A DNA stretch of 64,000 nt from Chromatiaceae bacterium (GTDB taxonomy: Bacteria; Pseudomonadota; Gammaproteobacteria; Chromatiales; Chromatiaceae), in NCBI GenBank assembly GCA_013426805.1, contig JACDZG010000016.1, positions 22,175 to 86,174 on the forward strand, written 5' to 3'. The translations under genes were made by a program, and so were the position numbers. Under the pieces are notes generated by a model. That model did no database searches. It had not been told where the DNA came from and saw only the letters and a list, made by a program, of their open reading frames with translations. Below, one piece after another: positions 27,838 through 37,338 of the stretch. Position 1 is the first letter of the stretch. Each line of letters starts with the position of its first letter.

Positions 27838-28880
27838 CCGGTCACCTCGACAGTCGCCGCGGCGGCTAGACGCACGAGCACTTGCTCCAACTCCGCCGGG
27901 AGGGGGGCGTCCACCCGGAGCTGCTGCTCCATGTAGGACGGGTGAAAACTCAAGGTCCCGGCATGCAGAAAGAGTCGATCGAGCCCCACGGCCTTGAGGC
28001 GCCGATTGGCCTCGAAGTCGCCGTACTTCGGATCACCCGCCAGGGGCGTCCCCAGATGGGCCGCGTGGACACGGATCTGATGGGTACGCCCGGTGAGCAG
28101 GCGCGCCTCGACCAGGGTCACCACCCCGAGCCCCGTGCCTTCACTGAGCGGACCTTGGCAGACAAAGCGGCGTAACCGCTTGAATAAAGTTCGGGCCGGC
28201 TTGCCGACGACCCGGTCGACTTGCACCACCCGCTCCCCGCCCGACTGCCCGTGCTTGGCCAAGGGCACATCGACGGTGAGCGTCTGGCTCGGCAGCTCCC
28301 CCAAGATCAGGGCAAGGTAGCGCTTGTCCACGTGACCGTCGCGCAACAACTGGTGCAGGTCACGTAAGGTGCTGCGGCGCTTGCTGACCAGCAGGCAGCC
28401 CGAGGTGTCGCGATCCAGCCGGTGGACCAACTCCAACTCCGCGCCCGGACGCAGTTGGCGCAGGTTCTCGATCAGGCCGTAGCTCAAGCCGCTGCCGCCG
28501 TGCACGGCGAGCCCGGCCGGCTTATCGATGACCAGCAACCGCTCATCTTCGAACAGAACCGCCGCGGCCAGGCGGGCCAATGAGCGCTCCGGCGCCCGCG
28601 CCGGCTGTGTCGGCGCGGACATCCGCAGCGGCGGAAGACGCACGAGGTCACCGGCCTGCAACCGGTAGTCGGCCTTGACCCGGCCCTTGTTGACACGCAC
28701 CTCACCACGCCGCAAGACCCGGTAGAGGTGACTGCGCGGGACACCCTTCAGGTGGCGGACCAGGAAGTTATCGATGCGCTGCCCGACCGACTCCGCGTCG
28801 ACCCGGACCAAGGCGACGGCCGGGCCGCGATCATCCGCGGTCGCGAGGGATACGGCGGGGGTTGGATGGGTCGGAGTCAA
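27834..28880 (-). CDS. rluC: 23S rRNA pseudouridine synthase RluC
   Basis: The 348-residue protein has an N-terminal S4 RNA-binding domain (VGQRIDNFLVRHLKGVPRSHLYRVLRRGEVRVNKGRVKADYRLQAGDLVRLPP) and the pseudouridine-synthase domain with the catalytic aspartate in LVHRLDRDTSGCLLV, plus RTHQIRVHAAHLGTPLAGDPKYGD. RluC modifies three uridines in 23S rRNA. It is divergent from rne, the usual gammaproteobacterial arrangement, and is followed by the coupled HAD gene. Confidence 0.95.
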   Translation of the reverse strand: MTPTHPTPAVSLATADDRGPAVALVRVDAESVGQRIDNFLVRHLKGVPRSHLYRVLRRGEVRVNKGRVKADYRLQAGDLVRLPPLRMSAPTQPARAPERSLARLAAAVLFEDERLLVIDKPAGLAVHGGSGLSYGLIENLRQLRPGAELELVHRLDRDTSGCLLVSKRRSTLRDLHQLLRDGHVDKRYLALILGELPSQTLTVDVPLAKHGQSGGERVVQVDRVVGKPARTLFKRLRRFVCQGPLSEGTGLGVVTLVEARLLTGRTHQIRVHAAHLGTPLAGDPKYGDFEANRRLKAVGLDRLFLHAGTLSFHPSYMEQQLRVDAPLPAELEQVLVRLAAAATVEVTG

Positions 28881-29524
28881 CGGGGTTGCTTCCGGCCTTG
28901 CGGCTCAATTGCTGCCATAGATATTCACTGTTAGTATTCGGGCCTTGCGCGGGCGAGCGAAAGACTCAAGAACTTGCCGCAAGCGACGCGTGCATTCAGG
29001 AGGCTCGACGGCCTTGGGAGATGCCACACGATGGTTGGTTCCGACTGGCAGCTAAAGTGACTTGGCTGCCGTCTGGACCGAGGCCGGGCCAGCCCGGCGA
29101 GACACTGAAATTGGTCGGCGAAGCGCTTGGGCGAGCTGCGGCACGTCCCAGGGGTTCGGTCAGGTCGGGGGGATTCTACACCCGGACCGCCGTGCCCGCC
29201 CGCGGCCCCTGACCGGTGACCCCAAACCGGGGCGCCGAGCAGGCGGCCCAACCCTCGCCACTGAACGAATCCGGGACGCCGCCGCCACTGGCGCGTCCCA
29301 AGAGACGCGGGCGACTTCAACAACTTGCCCGTAACCCTAAGAAACGGATGTGCATGTCCGTCCCGGTCCGGCCCGCGCTCAGTGCGCCCGCCGGGACACC
29401 GAGCCGCGATGGCGGTGCCGCCCCACCTGCGGCGGCACCCACGCGGTACGTCCGGCAGCGGGCCAAGTCCGCGCCGCGGACGGTGTTGACGACGGACCAT
29501 GCGCCCTGTGCGAGAAGGAACAAC
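28881..29524 (+). promoter_or_regulatory. Divergent rluC/rne spacer with probable long rne 5' leader
   Basis: These 644 bases hold no convincing gene. In enterobacteria rne has a leader of several hundred bases that mediates autoregulation; the length here would allow one, but no conserved hairpin was recognised by eye. The apparent upstream extension of the rne frame to 29216 lacks family similarity. Confidence 0.4.
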
Positions 29525-32500
29525 ATGAAAAGAATGCTGATCAACGCGACTCAGCCGGAAGAGTTGCGCGTAGCGACGGTCGACGGCCAGGTCCTCTACA
29601 ACCTCGATATCGAATCGCCTGGCCGCGAGCAGAAAAAAGCGAATATTTACAAGGGCACCATCACCCGCGTCGAACCCAGCCTGGAGGCCGCCTTCGTCGA
29701 CTACGGCGCGGAACGTCACGGCTTTCTGCCCCTGAAGGAAATCTCGCGGATCTACTTCGAGGCGGACACCGCCAAGCCCGGCAGCCGCATCAACATCAAA
29801 GAGGTCCTCAAAGAAGGGCGCGAGGTGGTGGTGCAGATCGACAAGGAAGAGCGCGGCAACAAGGGCGCCGCGCTCACCACCTTCGTCTCGCTCGCCGGCC
29901 GCTACCTGGTGCTCATGCCCAATAACCCGCGGGCCGGCGGGGTCTCCCGCCGGATCGAGGGCCAGGACCGCAGTGAACTGCGCGATGTCATGAGTCAGCT
30001 CCAGATCCCCGATGACATGGGGCTGATCGTACGCACCGCGGGGGTGGGCAAGAACACCGAGGAACTGCAGTGGGACCTGGATTACCTGCTCCAACTCTGG
30101 CGGGCGATCGAAACCTCCGCCGCGGGGCGCAAGGCGCCCTTCCTGATCTACCAGGAGAGCGACGTCATCATCCGCTCGATCCGCGACTACCTGCGGGTGG
30201 ACATCGGCGAGATCGTGATCGACGACCGGGCGGTCTACGAACGGGCCGAAGCCTTCATGCGCCAGGTGATGCCCGGCAACCTGAAGAAACTGCGGATTTA
30301 CCAGGACGAGGTCCCGCTCTTCACCCGCTATCAGATCGAGAGCCAGATCGAAACCGCGTTCCAGCGCGAGGTGCGCCTGCCGTCCGGCGGTTCCATCGTC
30401 TTCGACCACGGCGAGGCCCTGACCTCCGTCGATATCAACTCCTCGCGCGCCACCAAGGGCGCTGACATCGAGGAGACGGCGCTCAATACCAACCTGGAGG
30501 CCGCGGACGAAATCGCCCGGCAATTGCGCCTGCGCGACCTGGGCGGACTCTTCGTCATCGATTTCATCGACATGACCCCGCCGAAGAACCAGCGTGCGGT
30601 GGAAGATCGGCTACGCGATGCCCTCAAGCACGACCGCGCCCGTGTCCAGGTAGCGCGCATTTCGCGTTTCGGGCTGCTGGAGATGTCACGTCAACGCCTG
30701 CGCCCATCGCTTGGAGACTCCACCACCAGCGAGTGTCCGCGCTGCCATGGGCAGGGCAAGATCCGCGGGGTCGAGTCGCTCGCCCTCTCCATCCTGCGTA
30801 TCATCGAAGAAGAGGCGATGAAGGACAGCACCGAGCGCATCATCGCCCACCTGCCGGTCAGCGTCGCCACCTTCCTGCTCAACGAGAAGCGGCGGGCGAT
30901 CCTGGAGCTGGAAGCGCGCCAAGAGGTCCAGGTCTTGCTCCTGCCCAACGCGCAGATCGAGACCCCGGACTACCAGATCGAGCGGGTCCGCACCCAGGAT
31001 TTGGCCAAACAGCCGGATGATCGTCCCAGCTTCGAGTTGGTCGCGCCCGCCCAGACGGTCGCCAGCCCCTACGCGCGGCATAGCGAACCGGTGCGCGGCG
31101 AGGAGCCGGCGGTCAAGCAGGTCACCCCCGCCTGCCCCATGCCCACGCGCGAGCCCCCGCCGGACGTGGACGAGCGGCCCTATTCGCCCCGCGGCCCCGA
31201 GCGCGTCGCCGAGCGGCCGGCCGAACGGCACCCGGATTTCCTGACCGGCCCGGAGTCGGAACGCCCGCCCCAAGAAAACCTGCTCAAACGCATCTGGACC
31301 GGGCTGTTCGCACCGCGCGGCGTGGAACCCGCCGAACCCCCCTATGAACGGGACCCGTCAGCGGATCAGCAAGGCCCGCGAGCCGACCGGCCACATCAGG
31401 CCGGCCAGCGGCGGCCGGACGCGGGACCGCGCCCACGCGGGGAAGACCCGCGACGCGACCCCCGCGACAACCGGCGTGCGCCGGGGGCGGTGACCCCAGG
31501 TCGCGGCGAGGCGGAGCGCCAACGCACCAGCGGTCGCAACCCCGACCGCGCGAGCGATCGACCGGGTGATCGCCCCACTGACCGACCGTCGGAGCGGCCG
31601 AGCGAGCGGAGTACGGCTCCGAATGGCAACCGGGATACCCAACGGACCCAGCCGCGTCCGGACGGTCATCGCTCAGATACCGGACGTTCCGATACTGGGC
31701 GTACCGAGCCGATGCATGCGGAGATCGGGCGTGCGGACAACGCGCGCCCCGAGTCAGCAGACGTGCAGCCGAGAGAACGCCGTGACGGCGACCCGCGCAG
31801 CCGTCGCGGGGGTCGCGGTCGAGGTCGACGCGACGAACCGCGGTCCGCCGTCGATGGTGCCCAGGCGGGCGGCTCCCCGGGCGGCCAACGTGAGCCGCGC
31901 CGGGATCTTCCGGAACCGACTCAGGAAGACCAGGGACTACAGCCCCAGGCGCTCGCGCCGACCGAGCGGGCTGAGTATCGACCAACCCCGATCGATCGTC
32001 CGGAACCGCACCCCCTGCCGCGCGCCGTACCGCACGTAGCGTCCATCGCCGAGCAGACCAGGACGGCGGAACCACGCGACGGGCAGCCGCGTCCGGACGC
32101 TCCGGCGCCGATGATGCCCACTGCGACGGCAGTCGAACCGATCCAACCGCCAATCGCGACGCACGAAACGCACCAGACGCCGGCATGGCAGCCCAATCAG
32201 GCGGTCAGTTCCGAGATCAGCCCGCCACGCGATGTCATCGAGCGGCCGCCGGAATTGGAGTCCAGCCACCCGCGCTGGCCTGCGGCCGCGGCCGAAATCG
32301 TGCCCGAGCGCAGCGATTGGGATCACTCTCCGGCGGCCCCGGCGGTCCCGGCAAGTGACACGACAACAGCCGAGACACCGCTGGCGGCGTTCGAGCGGTC
32401 CACCGACCGGGTGTCCGGATCATCGACCTGGTGGCCGACGGATCGCGCACCGACCGCGGATCCGTTCGTTGCACCGACGGTTGACGTCGCGACCCAGGCT

Positions 32501-33256
32501 GAGCCTTCACGCGACCTTGACGTCGTAAACCCGGGCACCGCGCAACACGCACCGGTTGCATCAAGCTCGAGTCCGGCGCTGACGATCACGGGCGAGCCAC
32601 GGGTCCCGCAGGAGCGCCAAACACGCGACTGGGATCGTCAGCGACCGGTGGACGCATCACCGGAGGCGGTCGGACAGCCGACGCCGAGAATGTCCGGCGG
32701 CGCGGCGCCGGGCGACGTCGAGCCGGAGGCGTGGGTTGGGTATGACGAGGATGACGAAGAAGAGACGGACGATGCCGGCGGCGCCGACTTGGTCCAGACC
32801 GAGCCGTCCCCGACAGAACCGCCGCGGACGTCCCGGCGGCGGCGCGGCGGCAGTCGCAATCGGCGGCGGCCCAGCGCCAACGGTGAACGCGCGGCGTCAA
32901 CAGACGAATCCGCGCCTGACACCCATGCGGAAACGCGCGTGGAATCCGGCTTGGAGTTCAGCAGGGAAGCTGGTGCGGTCGAAAGCGGCGGGGCTGATTG
33001 GCCCGCGCAACCGGAGCCGGGTGAGCCAGCGCCGATGCGGCCAGCCGGGCGGCCGCGCAGCGACAGTGACTGGGTCGCCCCAGCGGCACCGGTCGAGTCA
33101 GTCGCCGCTTGGGTGGCGCCCCCCGTTCCGGCACCGGAGCCACCGCCCTTCGCCCCAGTCGCGCCCCCGATGAACGTCGGCCGCGACCAAGACGCGGGCA
33201 CCGAACCGCCGGCGGGGCCGCGGACGCACGAATTCAAGGACGACACACTCGCTTGA
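29525..33256 (+). CDS. rne: Ribonuclease E
   Basis: RNase E is the endonuclease at the core of the RNA degradosome. The ATG at 29525 (GAAGGAACAAC before it) gives [21 protein letters not shown] and 1,243 residues. The catalytic half (about 1-500) shows the S1 domain, the DNase-I-like active site ([12 protein letters not shown] and VIDFIDM with the two metal-binding aspartates) and the zinc-link CPRCHGQG. From about residue 540 the protein is a long, low-complexity, Arg/Pro/Glu/Asp-rich region with a short acidic stretch ([10 protein letters not shown]), likely disordered and carrying RNA-binding and degradosome-docking sites. Confidence 0.95.
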   Translation: MKRMLINATQPEELRVATVDGQVLYNLDIESPGREQKKANIYKGTITRVEPSLEAAFVDYGAERHGFLPLKEISRIYFEADTAKPGSRINIKEVLKEGREVVVQIDKEERGNKGAALTTFVSLAGRYLVLMPNNPRAGGVSRRIEGQDRSELRDVMSQLQIPDDMGLIVRTAGVGKNTEELQWDLDYLLQLWRAIETSAAGRKAPFLIYQESDVIIRSIRDYLRVDIGEIVIDDRAVYERAEAFMRQVMPGNLKKLRIYQDEVPLFTRYQIESQIETAFQREVRLPSGGSIVFDHGEALTSVDINSSRATKGADIEETALNTNLEAADEIARQLRLRDLGGLFVIDFIDMTPPKNQRAVEDRLRDALKHDRARVQVARISRFGLLEMSRQRLRPSLGDSTTSECPRCHGQGKIRGVESLALSILRIIEEEAMKDSTERIIAHLPVSVATFLLNEKRRAILELEARQEVQVLLLPNAQIETPDYQIERVRTQDLAKQPDDRPSFELVAPAQTVASPYARHSEPVRGEEPAVKQVTPACPMPTREPPPDVDERPYSPRGPERVAERPAERHPDFLTGPESERPPQENLLKRIWTGLFAPRGVEPAEPPYERDPSADQQGPRADRPHQAGQRRPDAGPRPRGEDPRRDPRDNRRAPGAVTPGRGEAERQRTSGRNPDRASDRPGDRPTDRPSERPSERSTAPNGNRDTQRTQPRPDGHRSDTGRSDTGRTEPMHAEIGRADNARPESADVQPRERRDGDPRSRRGGRGRGRRDEPRSAVDGAQAGGSPGGQREPRRDLPEPTQEDQGLQPQALAPTERAEYRPTPIDRPEPHPLPRAVPHVASIAEQTRTAEPRDGQPRPDAPAPMMPTATAVEPIQPPIATHETHQTPAWQPNQAVSSEISPPRDVIERPPELESSHPRWPAAAAEIVPERSDWDHSPAAPAVPASDTTTAETPLAAFERSTDRVSGSSTWWPTDRAPTADPFVAPTVDVATQAEPSRDLDVVNPGTAQHAPVASSSSPALTITGEPRVPQERQTRDWDRQRPVDASPEAVGQPTPRMSGGAAPGDVEPEAWVGYDEDDEEETDDAGGADLVQTEPSPTEPPRTSRRRRGGSRNRRRPSANGERAASTDESAPDTHAETRVESGLEFSREAGAVESGGADWPAQPEPGEPAPMRPAGRPRSDSDWVAPAAPVESVAAWVAPPVPAPEPPPFAPVAPPMNVGRDQDAGTEPPAGPRTHEFKDDTLA

Positions 33257-33265
33257 GGGACTGAC

Positions 33266-34801
33266 GTGGTCGCCCACCGTCGCCCGACCACCCGCCATTC
33301 CGGCGCCCTGAACTGGGGGCGCCGGTTCCTCGGTGTGCTCGCCGCGACCCTGGGACTGGCGCACGCCGAGCCCTTGCCGGTTGCCATCGACAAGGCGCTG
33401 CGGCTCCAGCAGATCGAGCAGGCCGATCTGAGCCTCTACCTGCGCGAGGTCACCCAGACGCAACCGCGGATCGCGGTCAACGCGGACACCCCGCGACAAC
33501 CGGCCTCGACCATCAAGCTCCTGACCAGCATCGCTGCCCTCGGGCTGCTGGGACCCAACTTCCGCTGGCAGACCCGCGCCTGGCTGGATGGTCCACTGGT
33601 GAACGGCCGGCTGGCCGGGAACCTGATCATTCAAGGCGGCGGTGACCCCAGCTTGCGTCTGGCCGACCTGTGGCGGTTCCTCCGGGCCTTGCGTGCCCAG
33701 GGTCTGCAGACGATCGGCGGCGACCTCATCATCGACAACAGCGCCTTCGACCCACCCGCGACCACCCGCGCGGCCTTCGACGGCAAGGGACAGGCCGCCT
33801 ACAACGCCCTGCCGGTCGCCTTCAGCATCGACGAACAACTGACCCAGGTCGAATTGCGGCTGGACCCCAAATCCGCGGCGCTGAGCGCCTGGCTGGAGCC
33901 GCCGGTCGCCAACCTGGACTTGCAGAACCAACTGAAAGTGGTCAAGGCCCCCTGCCAAGCCAAGCACCATCGGGTGCATGCCGCACTGACCGGCGAGCAG
34001 GCCCCGACCATCATGACACTGACCGGGACCTTCGCCTCCGAGTGCCAACGTGACAGCGTCGCCGGGCTCCTGCTGGACCCGGTGCAACAGGCGGGCCGGG
34101 CCGTCCTGGCGTTGTGGCAGGATCTGGGCGGGAAGCTCGAGGGCGTGCTGCGCGAGGGCGTCCGCCCCAAGGGTGCCACCCTACTGCACGCGATTGAGTC
34201 GCCGGAACTGCCGGTCGTCCTGCGCGATGTCAACAAATGGAGCAACAACCTGATCGCCCGCACCCTGTTTCTGACCATCGGCATGGAGCGCTACGGCCGC
34301 CCGGCCACGCTGGACAAGGGTCGGAACGCGATCAAGGAATGGTTGGCGCAACAGGGTCTGGACTTCCCCGAACTGGTGCTCGACAACGGCAGCGGTCTGT
34401 CGCGGGACGACCGCATCTCGGCACAGAGCATGGGGCGGCTGCTCGCCTGGGCCTACACCCACCCCGGCATGGCGGAACTGATGGCCTCCCTGCCCATCCT
34501 GGGCGTGGACGGCACCCTGCATCGTCGCTTCAAGCGCGAGCCCCTGCGCGCCCAGGGGCACCTCAAGACCGGCACCACCCAGGGCGTCACCGCCCTGGCC
34601 GGATTCCTCGACGACGCCGGCGGCCGGCGCTGGGTGCTGGTCTCGCTGATCAACAACCCACGGCTGGCCACCTGGCGCGGCAAGGCGGTGGAGGACGCCA
34701 TCCTGCGCTGGGTCTACGACGAAACCGGCGGCGCACGGCGCGGCGTCGGGGATTTGGGTCCAGGCGGGAAGGCGGCCAAGCTGTCGGAGCGCGGTGATTG
34801 A
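33266..34801 (+). CDS. dacB: D-alanyl-D-alanine carboxypeptidase/endopeptidase PBP4
   Basis: The 511-residue protein starts at GTG only nine bases after rne, with a basic N-terminal export signal (RRFLGVLAATLGLAHAEPL). The penicillin-binding motifs are in order: PASTIKLLTS (SxxK), KWSNNLIAR (SxN) and HLKTGTTQG (KTG). Class C low-molecular-mass PBP length and the GGGDPSLRLADLW segment fit DacB. It trims peptidoglycan cross-links in the periplasm. Confidence 0.9.
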   Translation: MVAHRRPTTRHSGALNWGRRFLGVLAATLGLAHAEPLPVAIDKALRLQQIEQADLSLYLREVTQTQPRIAVNADTPRQPASTIKLLTSIAALGLLGPNFRWQTRAWLDGPLVNGRLAGNLIIQGGGDPSLRLADLWRFLRALRAQGLQTIGGDLIIDNSAFDPPATTRAAFDGKGQAAYNALPVAFSIDEQLTQVELRLDPKSAALSAWLEPPVANLDLQNQLKVVKAPCQAKHHRVHAALTGEQAPTIMTLTGTFASECQRDSVAGLLLDPVQQAGRAVLALWQDLGGKLEGVLREGVRPKGATLLHAIESPELPVVLRDVNKWSNNLIARTLFLTIGMERYGRPATLDKGRNAIKEWLAQQGLDFPELVLDNGSGLSRDDRISAQSMGRLLAWAYTHPGMAELMASLPILGVDGTLHRRFKREPLRAQGHLKTGTTQGVTALAGFLDDAGGRRWVLVSLINNPRLATWRGKAVEDAILRWVYDETGGARRGVGDLGPGGKAAKLSERGD

Positions 34802-35351
34802 TCGCGGCGGCGATCAAGGCGCTGGCCCGCGGCGTTCACTCTGCAAAGCGGACCAGACTGTCTGGCCGCGATCGTGGGGTCCACTATACGCGTCGAGCTT
34901 ACGGCGCTCGTGTGGCGGGGCGGCCTCGTAGACTCGGGCGGCCCGATCGCTGACCTGAATCGAGAGAGCGCGTAGTGGCATGGTCAATCCTGCTGTGAAA
35001 ACCGGGGCCGGTGGAACGGCGATCCTGGGTATCTGCTGTCCCGCAATGCGGATACCCAAGCGCTCGCGGGCGCCGTCGCCGCCGGCGCGGGGAACAAGCG
35101 GACGGCGAGGAAAACCGCCACCGAGCCCGCCAGGCAGTTGCGCGCGACCGCATAAGAGGAATCGACGATGACAGGTTGCCGCGGCGCGGAGCCAGGGCTA
35201 GGATTCATGCGGACTGGCTCGCGGGGTAGCGGTTTTGGGGTGAGGCGACGTCCAGCGTACCACCCCTATCGGCCGTCGCCCGGCGATCCCATGGAAAATC
35301 GAGCGGTGGCCCGGCAACCGCAACCAACTCCGTAACGACAGGAGACCGCCG
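34802..35351. other. Non-coding stretch with a possible antitoxin remnant
   Basis: No intact gene is seen in these 550 bases. On the minus strand from an ATG at 34981, MPLRALSIQVSDRAARVYEA and PPHERRKLDA resemble the first half of a small antitoxin family (SIQVSDxAARxYxxAxxxxRRKLD), but the frame then drifts. No toxin frame could be assigned. It lies just before the AAA/DUF3226 pair and may be scar tissue. Confidence 0.35.
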
Positions 35352-36527
35352 ATGAACCCCAGGATCGCCAGCCTGTCGGTCGAACGCTTTCGCGCCTTGC
35401 GGGAGGTCCGGATCGCCGGGCTCGGACGGGTCAACCTGATTACCGGACGCAACAACACCGGCAAGTCGTCCCTGCTGGAGGCATTGCGCATCCTGTTTTC
35501 CAGTGCATCACCAGCGGTCGTCCGGAGCATTCTAGACGAGCGAGAAGAAGACTTGGGCAGTGCCGGGGACTCCGATCGCTCCGACGCCATGGACGGGCTA
35601 TTTCACTTGTCGACGTTGTTCTGCGGATTTCCGCAACTGTTCGAGAATCCAGGCCCAATTGTGATCGAGACGACGGGCGATCCGCGTCCGATGCGATTGA
35701 CGTTGGGCGTCGATCGGTTTCTCGTCCGCACCGCAGATGATGGTATGACGCCAATTGGCCTCGGCGAGCGGGTCGTTGGCGATGACTCGTCGGGCTGGCC
35801 TGGACTACCGGCCTTGGTGCTCGATATCGACGGTCGCGAGCAAGTCCTTGCGTTGACCTATTACGGCACCTCGAAGGCAACCTCCATCCTAGACGCGATG
35901 CGCTATCACTTTCAATACGGTGACACCTCGCCGCAGGCCGGGCTCGGCGAGCGGCTGTCCTTGCCGTGCGTCTACGTGGGTCCCTATGCGGGCAAACAGA
36001 CATCCGGGCTGGGCGCCCTGTGGGACACGATCGCATTGTCGGACTGCGAGCCGGATGTGGTCGATGCACTGCGGATCGTCGACCCGCGGATTGTGGCGGT
36101 CTCCATGGTGGGGGGAGACGGCGCTCGCAAACAGCGCACGGCGATCGTCCGTGCCGCCAACCTGCCGCGACCCGTCCCGTTGCGCACCTATGGCGATGGA
36201 CTCAATCGCCTGTTCGGCATCGTGCTGTCCCTGGTCAATGCCAAAGACGGACTGCTGCTGATCGACGAATTCGAGAACGGCATGCACCATTCTGTCCAGT
36301 TCGACGCTTGGCGGGCGATCTTCCGGCTGGCGGCGCGCCTGAACATCCAGGTCTTCGCGACCTCGCATAGCTGGGACGCGATCGAGGCGTTTCAGAAGGC
36401 CGCCGCCGCGACCTCGGAGCAAGGGGTGCTGGTGCGGCTGACCCGCAAGGGCGAGCAGATAATCCCGACGGTCTATTGCGAAGAGGATCTGCGGGTGGCC
36501 ACGCGCGACCGAATCGAGGTCCGCTGA
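35352..36527 (+). CDS. OLD/AriA-like AAA ATPase of a two-gene ATPase-TOPRIM pair
   Basis: The 391-residue protein has a complete ABC/SMC-type AAA domain: Walker A LITGRNNTGKSSLLEALRIL near residue 29-48, a signature-like RTYGDGLNRLFGIVL, Walker B GLLLIDEFENGMHHSVQFDAW, and the H-loop FATSHSWDAIEAF. This is the AAA_15/AAA_21 layout of OLD-family nucleases and PARIS AriA. It is followed after one base by a DUF3226 protein. By analogy the ATPase would sense phage or control the TOPRIM partner; direct evidence is lacking. Confidence 0.85.
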   Translation: MNPRIASLSVERFRALREVRIAGLGRVNLITGRNNTGKSSLLEALRILFSSASPAVVRSILDEREEDLGSAGDSDRSDAMDGLFHLSTLFCGFPQLFENPGPIVIETTGDPRPMRLTLGVDRFLVRTADDGMTPIGLGERVVGDDSSGWPGLPALVLDIDGREQVLALTYYGTSKATSILDAMRYHFQYGDTSPQAGLGERLSLPCVYVGPYAGKQTSGLGALWDTIALSDCEPDVVDALRIVDPRIVAVSMVGGDGARKQRTAIVRAANLPRPVPLRTYGDGLNRLFGIVLSLVNAKDGLLLIDEFENGMHHSVQFDAWRAIFRLAARLNIQVFATSHSWDAIEAFQKAAAATSEQGVLVRLTRKGEQIIPTVYCEEDLRVATRDRIEVR

Positions 36528-36528
36528 C

Positions 36529-37164
36529 ATGGCCGGTCGAAAAATACTCTTGGTTGAAGGTCCCGATGACGCGCATGTGATCAAGCATCTCTGCGGCAAA
36601 CGTGGCGGGCCGGTCGTGGAGGTGCAGCAACATGGAGGGATTGTCCGGCTTCTGGAGAACTTACACCTTCGTCTGCGCGAGGCCAGCGGCGACGGGGATG
36701 CCGTCGGCATCGTCGTCGATGCGGACACGGATTTGTCGGCGCGCTGGCAGTCGCTACGGGGTCGGCTCATCCACGCAGGTTACCAAGATGTCCCTCAGGC
36801 CCCGGGCGCAAGCGGTACCATCTTGGAGCCTCCCACCGACCCGCAAAGCCTGCTGCCGCGGGTGGGAATCTGGGTCATGCCGGATAATCGAACAACCGGG
36901 ATCTTGGAAGATTTCTTGCGTTTACTGATTCCGCAGAACAGCAGGCTATTCGCACATGTCGAGGCGAGCGTGAGATCGATTCCGGCCGGCGAGCGTCGTT
37001 TCAGCGCCGTCGCCGAGCCTAAGGCCCTTGTTCATACTTGGCTCGCTTGGCAGCAGGAGCCAGGTAAACCCCTCGGTACAGCGATTACTGCCGGGTTCCT
37101 TGGTGCCGATACTCCCGAGGTCACGCAGTTGCTTGCCTGGCTAAATCGGCTCTTTCAGTCGTAA
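36529..37164 (+). CDS. DUF3226 TOPRIM-like protein, partner of the AAA ATPase
   Basis: The 211-residue protein has TOPRIM-like acidic motifs: KILLVEGPDDAHVIKHLC near residue 5-20 (the Glu) and VGIVVDADTDLSARW near 60 (the DxD). DNRTTGILEDFLRLL matches the DUF3226 hallmark (MPDNxxxGxLEDFL). It probably acts as the metal-dependent nuclease or effector of the preceding ATPase, as the TOPRIM domain does in OLD nucleases and PARIS AriB. The start codon follows the ATPase stop by one base. No lesions are visible. Confidence 0.8.
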   Translation: MAGRKILLVEGPDDAHVIKHLCGKRGGPVVEVQQHGGIVRLLENLHLRLREASGDGDAVGIVVDADTDLSARWQSLRGRLIHAGYQDVPQAPGASGTILEPPTDPQSLLPRVGIWVMPDNRTTGILEDFLRLLIPQNSRLFAHVEASVRSIPAGERRFSAVAEPKALVHTWLAWQQEPGKPLGTAITAGFLGADTPEVTQLLAWLNRLFQS

Positions 37165-37338
37165 GTCACCCCCAGGGGTCGCCGGCACCGGCTCGATCGC
37201 GTCAAGCACTGTGGCTTATCCGGGCATGCGATGCGATCATAGCAAGCCTGTTTGCCGCCACCCCGCGTTCCTTCTTCGCGGTGACGGACTTAAGCGTGGT
37301 TCTGCCGCCGATCGCTCTGTTCTGCAAAGAGGAGTCTG

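Noticed and set aside
28881..29524. Riboswitch or small gene in the rne leader
   Set aside because: No known riboswitch consensus was recognised and open frames here are short and unsupported.
28931..30523. 530-residue minus-strand frame opposite rne and its leader
   Set aside because: Antisense to conserved RNase E codons; no motif or start context.
34984..35208. Small minus-strand frame with VIVDSSYAVARN as a PIN toxin
   Set aside because: Only a few residues resemble a PIN start and no further acidic motif follows; kept only as part of the scar note.
35352..37164. Calling the ATPase-TOPRIM pair PARIS outright
   Set aside because: The effector carries DUF3226 hallmarks rather than DUF4435, so only a PARIS-like relation is supported.
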